Below, one piece after another: positions 51,335-57,003 of a stretch of 57,003 bases of DNA. Below the pieces are notes generated by a model, which was given only the letters and a program-made list of their open reading frames with translations, was not told the origin of the DNA and did not search any database. The stretch is from JBHOQX01 sp042408595 (lineage in GTDB: Bacteria; Chloroflexota; Chloroflexia; Chloroflexales; Roseiflexaceae): assembly GCA_042408595.1 (NCBI GenBank), contig JBHOQX010000046.1:1-57003 (forward strand), in the 5' to 3' direction. Made by a program: the position numbers and the translations under genes. Position 1 is the first letter of the stretch; each line of letters starts with the position of its first letter.

Positions 51335-51766
51335 TTACCTCGCCGTGCTCTTGCTTCGCACCCGCGGCCAGATCAGGCCGATAAACAGGCCAAAGGCGCT
51401 CACCTGTAGCAGCGCGGCCAGCACCAGTAACCAACTCAGCAGCGCCGATGGACGATAGGCGTTGAGTGGTTCGGCGATCGTCCGCAGCGCCAGCCCGCCG
51501 TTGAGCGTGGCGTAGCACAGCCAGCCGAGCCACTCCGGCCCGCGTGGTGCGGTGCGCGACCAGACCGGAAACATCCACAACGCCACGCCGATAATTAGTT
51601 GCGTGAGCCACCCGACCACGATCAGGTGCAGTGCTGTTGGCTGGATCGCGCTCAACAGCGGATGGAGCGGTCGCACGCTCTGGATCAGCCAGAGCGCGCT
51701 GAGCAGCATGCCCAGCAGCATGGCCAGCAGTCCGGTTTTGATCAGCGCGCGTGTGATGGTCGGCAT
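51335..51766 (-). CDS. Four-helix membrane protein with H/GW/P module (first gene of operon)
   Basis: 143 residues, four membrane helices. The module reads ALHLIVVGWLTQLIIGVALW followed by MFPVWSRTAPRG. With the 162-residue paralogue it forms a pair that lacks the second His. GAGGGAG precedes ATG 51766. The operon promoter and Crp/Fnr box lie directly upstream. Confidence 0.8.
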   Translation of the reverse strand: MPTITRALIKTGLLAMLLGMLLSALWLIQSVRPLHPLLSAIQPTALHLIVVGWLTQLIIGVALWMFPVWSRTAPRGPEWLGWLCYATLNGGLALRTIAEPLNAYRPSALLSWLLVLAALLQVSAFGLFIGLIWPRVRSKSTAR

Positions 51767-51797
51767 GCGTGCTGCTCCCTCGTCAGCATATGTTTAG

Positions 51798-51803
51798 TTT
51801 ATA
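51798..51803 (-). promoter_or_regulatory. -10 element of the DUF542/membrane operon
   Basis: TATAAA on the minus strand, giving a predicted start near 51791 and a leader of about 25 bases. There is no -35 consensus; that position is covered by the Crp/Fnr box. Confidence 0.65.
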
Positions 51804-51824
51804 CCTCGCAAGGCTGCAGAGAGC

Positions 51825-51840
51825 TGTGATATTTGTCACA
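51825..51840. promoter_or_regulatory. Crp/Fnr-type binding site
   Basis: TGTGATATTTGTCACA has the two perfect half-sites TGTGA and TCACA with a six-base spacer. Its centre (51832.5) is 41.5 bases upstream of the predicted start, the class II activator position. Confidence 0.8.
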
Positions 51841-51994
51841 TAAGCTGCATCCACTGCCAAGCCCCATCTATTGGGACAGGGCATTCGCGGTCCCACCCCG
51901 ATCGGCTGCTCTGGTGGGAGCTTAGTTCGTGACAGCGGCCGCGACCGCCAGCTCCCGCCTGCCGCCGAGTGCCTGGACTGCACCCCTTTGACCG
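51841..51994. other. Spacer left of the ISL3 relic
   Basis: No gene is seen. Inverted words such as TGGGAC/GTCCCA near 51873-51893 are present. From here to about 53110 base composition is visibly less GC-rich than the rest of the window. Confidence 0.4.
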
Positions 51995-52823
51995 GCTCTT
52001 CCGCAAGTCTCGTGAATTCTGTTAGGTTGGACCAAGAACGCGCCGACGAAGCAGATCAAAACTGGCTCGCCCAAATATTTGGCGCTTGACCATTTTGACA
52101 CGCGTGATTTGTCCTTCTACTTGTTCACGACCCCATCTCTCACTCAAGCCAGCACGTACGGCAGCACGATCGTGCCGTCAGGTCTCAGCAAAGGTTTGCA
52201 GTGAACGCTGCTTACTGGCTGCGCGATCGTTCATCCACGCCTCAAGCCGATCGGCATGTCGCGACTGTATCAGATCGATGAAGCGTTGTACTAAATGCTT
52301 GTTCAAAGTGCTCATCTTGCCGAATCTCGTCGAGAAGTGTGCAACCCTCATCAGTGAGCTTAGCATTTGCTCTCACGCCAAGCCAAACGAGTTGGCGTGC
52401 AGCGGGAAGATGATTTTACTCCTTTACCGGTGCGATTGACCCTTGTGGTATGTAATTCGTGGCGAGATATTTCTTTGGTGGTGTTGGCGCTGGCCTGGTT
52501 CGTTGTTACCGCATCCATCTTGCGACCTGGATTCGTTTGCCGCTGTATCCTTGCTCTTGTATCTCACGCCACAATTGTGAACTGTTGGTACACCCGCTTT
52601 GCCAACGCTGCTCAAGATACGGCAGATACGAATTAAGCTTGCCTGGCATTGCTTGGCGTGTTGCTCGCTCAGGAGACACCGGATCCTGGGCGAACTGGAG
52701 GATCGTAGCACGGCTCATCTTCAGTCGTCGAGCCATTTCTCGATATGATACGCCTGCGGCTTTCAGGCGCTGAACCTGTGTATAGCGGCCATAGCGTTCC
52801 GCTCGGCGCTGGTCCTTCCGCAC
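51995..52823 (-). mobile_element. Degenerate ISL3-family insertion sequence
   Basis: The end at 51995 begins GGCTCTTCCGCAAGTC, typical of ISL3 terminal repeats. Transposase fragments on the minus strand include RYTQVQRLKAAGVSYREMAR, SYLPYLEQRWQSGCTNSSQL and, nearest the end, REQVEGQITRVKMVKRQIFG then RASFDLLRRRV. TAA and TGA codons break the frame (for example after QVARWMR and after LQTFAET). The N-terminal half is missing, so the copy is dead. Confidence 0.8.
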
Positions 52824-53099
52824 AATTGCGCTCTACGAATAGGGCCTCAAGCGTCGAGAGCATCAGATGTGTGACGAACGGCACCAACGACGCGGTCAGG
52901 AATAGCAAAAAAGGGGTAGGAAGCAACCAATGGAACGAAGGCAATTTCAATCTAGATTATGACGATACTCCAAACGAGGAGTATAGCCAAGCACCCGCTT
53001 CGCGGCTACCTTTTCAGGAGACCTACGGAAGAGCCCGAACTGGGTGCAATCCAGGAACGACCATCACGATCGTGTGGCATTACTCACAGTTGAACCGCT
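52824..53099. other. AT-richer stretch without recognisable gene
   Basis: An open plus-strand frame spans 52745-53125 but its composition and content (NEGNFNLDYDDTPNEEY) resemble no family I know and it has no SD. Treated as non-coding. Confidence 0.4.
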
Positions 53100-53290
53100 C
53101 CAGCAGCCGTAAGACCTCGATCTAGTACGCCAAGTCAAGGAACGTCGTCGGCTCGTCGAACAAGATACCCCTCGTCTGCTGCGCCAGGGTCATGGCGATC
53201 CAGGCGTGCTAACGCTGCCCGCCCGAGAGCGCATCCACCGGACGATCCGCCCGGCCCCACCGCCTGGTCAGGCAAGCCCCTCGCCGCCTG
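53100..53290 (-). pseudogene. Relic of a siderophore-type ABC transporter ATPase (FepC-like)
   Basis: The minus strand reads RADRPVDALSGGQR, stop, HAWIAMTLAQQTRGILFDEP then TTFLDLAY, stop, IEVLRLLERFN. The ABC signature LSGGQ and Walker B ILFDEP are present. Both stops are TAG (53211-53209 and 53124-53122), at positions where FepC-type proteins usually have Gln (GGQRQRAW, AHQIEVL). Walker A and the rest are missing. Confidence 0.75.
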
Positions 53291-53624
53291 ACCGATCCCA
53301 GCGCGATCGATACCATGTAAACTGAGCATGCCTGGTGGGGTGCCCGCTACACTACAGTACGCTTGCAGTTGCCGGGGGATGGGGATGGTGGAGGCTCTGC
53401 CTCCACCCAACCACCCCGCTCGACTGTCAAGGGTCAGGCCCTGTTCGGGCCTGGCAGGTGCTCCACCAACGCAGAGGAGGCGCGGTGGGTGCACGCGGAT
53501 TCGGTTCGGTGGTCCGGGGTTGATCCTGCTACCTGAGATGGCGAAAAAGGAGCAACGCGCTGTTGTCCTTGCTGGCCCGCCATGTGGTGAGGCAGCGTTG
53601 ACGTCTCTTCTATGCTGAGTGCAG
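53291..53624. other. Spacer with short palindromes
   Basis: Contains GGAGGCTCTGCCTCC-like hairpins (about 53390-53404), the word TGTCAAGGGT (53425-53434) also seen at 46901 and 47399, and no convincing gene. Confidence 0.4.
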
Positions 53625-53653
53625 GCGGGAGTACCACGCTCCCGCTTCGTTTT
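53625..53653 (+). terminator. Intrinsic terminator
   Basis: GCGGGAG (53625-53631) pairs with CTCCCGC (53639-53645) around TACCACG and is followed by TTCGTTTT. No gene is recognised directly upstream, so an unseen small transcript may end here. Confidence 0.6.
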
Positions 53654-53868
53654 GCCCGTGCTGGCTACGGCAGAGCGACGGCAGCGGCTGGTTCGTGGAG
53701 GTCATCCCCGCTCAGTTGGTGACACCCTCGCCACGCCCCATCCGAACCGCGCTGCTACGGAGCCGTTGCCCTCAGGCACCGATCGCTGGGGCGCTCCCCA
53801 CTGTGGTGCAAGGAACTGCGATTCGGAAAAGGCTTGCCCTGAGACTCAGACGGAAGGAGCAGCAAGGT

Positions 53869-55575
53869 ATGCTATTGCCGATAGGGGCTATCGTTCACTG
53901 CCGCGACGGCGCAGCGGGCCGACTCAAGTACGTGGTGCTCGACCCCGACGACGGCGAAGTAACGCACCTGATCGTCGAGCGCGGGATGCTTCTGCACCGC
54001 GACATTGTCGTCCCGGTGAGCTGGATCGAACGAGCGACCGAAGCCACTATTTATCTAAACGCGAACCGCGATGACCTCAAGGTGATGCCGGAATATGACG
54101 AGCGCGAGTTCGTTATGCCGGACCCGGCTTACCGCCCACTCAGCGGGCATCGCGTCGAGGATACGCGTGTCTGGCTAAGCCCCTACACGGTGGTCGGTGG
54201 GGGGCGGCCCTGGGTTCTACAGCGCGTGCGGCTGGGCGTGGAGGAAGACGAGGTCCTGATCCGGCGCGGGCTACCGGTCTTGACCAGCGACGACCGCCCG
54301 GCCGGGGTGATCGATCACCTGGTTGTCGACCCTACCAGCAAGCACATCACGCATCTGGTCGTCCGGCGCGGCTGGCTGTGGAACAGGCAAGCGCGCCTTG
54401 TACCCATCGATCAGGTCGCGGCAGTGAGCGAATACGGCGTTCGCCTACGTCTGTCTGCAGCCGGTCTCGACCACTTGCCGCCGTATCAGCCGCCCGCGAG
54501 CGACGCGCAGATCACTGCCTGGCTTCAGCGCGCGCTGGCGACCGACGCGCGTACGCGCGATGCGCAGCTCACCGTCACGGTAGAGGATGGCGTGGTGCGG
54601 ATCGGTGGTGCCCCGACCGCCGAGGTAGCAGCGGCGGCACGCGCGATCGCCCGGCGTCTCCGTGGTGTGATCGGTGTGGAGGACGAGCCGGCACCTCCGC
54701 CGCCCGCGCCGCCGCTGCGGATCGGCGCGCCGGTTTATGCCCGCGATGGCCGCTACGGCACGCTCGATAAAGTCGTGGCTGATCCCTACACCCGCCGGGT
54801 CACCCATCTGATCGTGCGCCAGGGCTGGCTCTTGACCGAGGATCGGGTCGTGCCGATCGAACGTGTCGCACGCGCCGAACCCAACGGCATCTACCTTGAC
54901 GGGACGACAGCCGAACTGGATGCCTTCCCCGCCTACCGCGAGGAACGGTTTGTGTCGCCGACGGAGGACTGGGAGGCGTTGGAGCCCTACGCGCTGAGCG
55001 ACACCCTCTTCTGGGGCGAGCCCTATGCGGGCGTGGCGCCGCCGGTACTGACGGCGCTTGAGCACGTGGTTGCGGTTGGCGTGCCGGAGGGCGAGGTCGT
55101 GTTGCGGCGGGGTATCGACGTTTTCTACGATGGCGGGCTGGTTGGATCGCTCGACCATCTGCTGTTCGATCCGGCAAGCGGTGCGCTGACCCACCTGGTG
55201 GTCGAGGTGTACGGGCGCGACCGCCGGGTGATTGTGCCCATGGAATGGGTGAGCGAGATCCATGCTGGCGCGATCGTCTTACGGCGCTGGAATCCCTATC
55301 AGCCTGGTGTGCCGCCCTACACCGCCGCGCGCGATGATGCCGCGATCTTCGCCGACCTGGTCGCCAGGTTGCATGCCGATCCCGCCCTACGCGCCGTACA
55401 GGTCCAGGTCGAACGCGGCGCGGCGCGGCTCACGGGCGTGGTCCCAACCGAGTCAGCGAAAGCGGAAGCCGAGCGGATCGCACGCAGCATCCCCGGCGTG
55501 GTGGGAGTCGAGGTTGCGCTGGAGATTCGGCCGCCGGAGCAGGGGGCACTGCCCGCTGAGGCCACACCGCACTAA
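53869..55575 (+). CDS. [PRC-barrel, PRC-barrel, BON] x2 protein
   Basis: 568 residues, soluble, no signal peptide. PRC-barrel-like units start near residues 1 (IGAIVHCRDGAAGRLKYVVL), 135, 285 (IGAPVYARDGRYGTLDKVVA) and 410; BON domains lie near 215-275 (LTVTVEDGVVRIGGAPTAEV) and 490-560 (VQVQVERGAARLTGVVPTES). The order PRC-PRC-BON is repeated, an internal duplication of about 285 residues. Each PRC unit ends in a THLIV-type strand. PRC barrels and BON domains are adaptor folds in RNA processing, envelope and stress proteins. ATG 53869 has AAGGAG nine bases upstream; upstream in-frame starts give a non-family extension. Confidence 0.85.
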   Translation: MLLPIGAIVHCRDGAAGRLKYVVLDPDDGEVTHLIVERGMLLHRDIVVPVSWIERATEATIYLNANRDDLKVMPEYDEREFVMPDPAYRPLSGHRVEDTRVWLSPYTVVGGGRPWVLQRVRLGVEEDEVLIRRGLPVLTSDDRPAGVIDHLVVDPTSKHITHLVVRRGWLWNRQARLVPIDQVAAVSEYGVRLRLSAAGLDHLPPYQPPASDAQITAWLQRALATDARTRDAQLTVTVEDGVVRIGGAPTAEVAAAARAIARRLRGVIGVEDEPAPPPPAPPLRIGAPVYARDGRYGTLDKVVADPYTRRVTHLIVRQGWLLTEDRVVPIERVARAEPNGIYLDGTTAELDAFPAYREERFVSPTEDWEALEPYALSDTLFWGEPYAGVAPPVLTALEHVVAVGVPEGEVVLRRGIDVFYDGGLVGSLDHLLFDPASGALTHLVVEVYGRDRRVIVPMEWVSEIHAGAIVLRRWNPYQPGVPPYTAARDDAAIFADLVARLHADPALRAVQVQVERGAARLTGVVPTESAKAEAERIARSIPGVVGVEVALEIRPPEQGALPAEATPH

Positions 55576-55935
55576 GTTCCGCCCGAACAGCGCCGGAGGT
55601 GCCATCCTCGGCGACCGGCGGGGGGAGCCACTCACCACCTGACGAGCCAGTGAACTGACCACACAGCCGATGTAGCCACCAGCGCGGCTGGGCTAAGCTA
55701 GCAGTGCTGCGAGCGCTCGGGGTCACGGATAACGCACCTACGATCGCCTCCTGCAGCTGGGATGACGAGGCCTGCGCTCCAAGCCGAGCCTGTCTGCTGG
55801 CCGGGATGGAGCGGTTGGCGCGGGGACGGAAGGGGTGGCTGCACTGCCCCGGTGCTCTGATCGCAGAAGCCCGCTTAGGCGTGCGGAACGTGAACTGAGA
55901 TGATGACCATCGCAGTTAGGAAGGAGGCTGGGACG
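55576..55935. other. Spacer between the two BON genes
   Basis: 360 bases with no recognisable gene; the strong SD of the next gene (AGGAAGGAGG, 55918-55927) is the only clear signal. Confidence 0.5.
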
Positions 55936-56586
55936 ATGACCGATAAGGAGATCCAGCAAGCGGTGCTCCGCGAGCTCGAATGGTAGCCGCTGGTTAAATC
56001 GACCGAGATCGGGGTTTCCGTTAAAGACGGCATCGTCACTCTCTCGGGCTACGTCGACAGCTACACCAAGCGCTATTACGCTGAACGCGCCGCCAAGCGC
56101 GTCTACGGCGTCAAGGCGGTGGTGAATGAACTAGAAGTGAAGCTCCCTTCCAGCGGCGAGCGCACCGACGAAGACATCGCCCGCGCGGCTGTGCGCGCAT
56201 TGGAGGATCGGGTGACCGTGCCGCACGATCGAATCAAGGTCACCATGCACGATGGTTGGATCACGCTGGAGGGCGAGGTCGAGTGGCAATACCAGCGCGA
56301 AGCAGCCGAGTCGGCGGTCCGGTATCTGACGGGGGTGAAAGGGGTGACGAACCTGATCTTGGTTAAGCCGCGCGTCTCGCCCACCGATGTGCGAGCCAAG
56401 ATCGAGGAGGCCCTGCGGCGCAGCGCTGAGCTCGACGCGCGGCGGATCACCGTCGAGGCCCAGGACTCGAAGGTGACTCTGCGCGGGCGGGTGCGCTCGT
56501 GGGCCGAGCGCGAGGAGGCTGAACGCGCAGCCTGGAGTGCCCCCGGCGTCACGCAGGTGGAGAATCTTATCACCGTCGAGCCCTGA
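55936..56586 (+). pseudogene. Three-BON-domain protein with one amber codon
   Basis: From ATG 55936 the frame is open for 216 codons except TAG at 55984-55986 (codon 17, in LRELEW-stop-PLVKSTEIG). Three BON domains follow one another: about residues 2-72 (VSVKDGIVTLSGYVDSYTKR), 75-145 (VTMHDGWITLEGEVEWQYQR) and 150-215 (ITVEAQDSKVTLRGRVRSWA). Such BON-repeat proteins (OsmY-like) are stress-induced. The SD AGGAAGGAGG is excellent, so transcription and initiation look intact; relatives carry Glu or Asp at the stop. An internal start at 56119 would keep two BON domains. Confidence 0.75.
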
Positions 56587-57003
56587 TTCTGCGGTTGCGC
56601 TCCTGCTCTTTGGGGGAGACGCAGCGGGACGCGCCAGGCTGCCATCTGCGCCAGGGGGGCGGTGGCCTAGCCACCCACCCCCTGGGACCTGGAGCGGTGC
56701 CCCTGAGGGCAATGAGGGAGGTTTACATGAGCTACATGCCCGGTTGAAACGTGGCCAGAATGGGGCGGGCGGCAAGTTGTCGGTGATCCATCCAACGATG
56801 GCACCCCTCGCCAAAGGGTTCCCATCCCCCCACTGCGACCAGGCGGTCATTGTGTATGCCTGACGCGCTACACGCTGTGCTGAGCCAGGCACGCCCACCC
56901 GGAGGCGCTGGACTGACGCGACGCTCGCTTTCATGGGCAACAAGCGTGATAAACCCAATCGGAGCTCAAGCTATGGCTGTCAGACTAAACACGGGCGCCT
57001 TTG
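56587..57003. other. Terminal spacer with GC-rich hairpin
   Basis: Left arm CCAGGGGGGCGGTGG (56651-56665) and right arm CCACCCACCCCCTGG (56671-56685) form a 15-bp stem with two mismatched positions and a CCTAG loop, without a U-run. No gene is recognised to the window end. Confidence 0.5.

Noticed and set aside
52745..53125. Plus-strand gene over the end of the ISL3 relic
   Set aside because: No SD, no recognisable family, and it overlaps the transposase relic on the other strand.
47300..57003. Integrative element attached to the tRNA-Arg
   Set aside because: No integrase gene and no second copy of the tRNA 3' end are visible in the window.

Overview
The window is GC-rich chromosomal DNA, densely coded on both strands, most likely from a member of the Chloroflexota (filamentous Chloroflexia / Roseiflexus-like). 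That assignment is an inference. It rests on the gene families present (DUF5317 and DUF6295 proteins, Thr/Pro-rich lipoproteins, PRC-barrel/BON proteins, many stand-alone sensor kinases) and on spacers built from nested short palindromes. There is no rRNA or ribosomal-protein gene to settle it. TGA, TAG and TAA all end well-conserved genes. Several promoters read as extended -10 (TGnTATnnT) or as TTGnnn-N17-TATAnT.

Layout. 0.1-6.2 kb: an atypical LuxR response regulator, a beta-propeller lipoprotein, a hydantoinase/oxoprolinase-family protein with two in-frame insertions, and PRPP synthetase. 6.4-20.8 kb is rich in signalling: an HTH-ATPase, a PAS hybrid kinase, an alpha/beta hydrolase, a VWA protein, a methyltransferase overlapping a cNMP-PP2C phosphatase, a GAF kinase with a Cys cluster, RadC, an MFS exporter and a second hybrid kinase. 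21-28.9 kb: a 33-residue membrane microprotein with its own promoter and terminator, small membrane and hypothetical proteins, RidA, a Bcp peroxiredoxin, a dead MntA-HepT toxin-antitoxin pair, a GGQ release-factor-like protein next to a B3/B4 tRNA-binding protein, and Sua5-type TsaC. 29.5-32.6 kb: polyphosphate glucokinase, glucokinase, a dienelactone hydrolase and DUF6295. 32.9-39.9 kb: a tightly coupled polysaccharide operon (methyltransferase, glycosyltransferase, polyprenyl-phosphate sugar transferase, DUF2142 membrane protein, glycosidase-like protein, membrane-anchored protein).

40-46.7 kb: a sigma-factor/zinc-finger anti-sigma pair, convergent gap, a PhzF relic, PadR with an apparent self-operator, and an operon for an aldehyde dehydrogenase, a small Cys-rich protein and an isochorismatase-type hydrolase. 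From the tRNA-Arg at 47.3 kb to about 53.3 kb is accessory DNA. It holds IS256 and ISL3 relics, a broken secreted protein, a Crp/Fnr C-terminal relic and a siderophore-ABC ATPase relic. Within it lies an intact five-gene operon (51.77 to 49.37 kb) combining a stand-alone DUF542 (RIC/ScdA-type) protein with four membrane proteins that carry five copies of one His/Gly-Trp/Pro module, under a perfect Crp/Fnr box in class II position. I regard this as the best candidate for a little-described system, probably for nitric oxide or low-oxygen stress. The window ends with a [PRC-PRC-BON]x2 protein and a three-BON protein interrupted by an amber codon.

A cross-cutting observation is that eight in-frame TAG codons interrupt six otherwise readable genes or relics, three of them exactly where the family has Gln. 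Pseudogenization is the simplest reading, because TAG is also used as an ordinary stop here.
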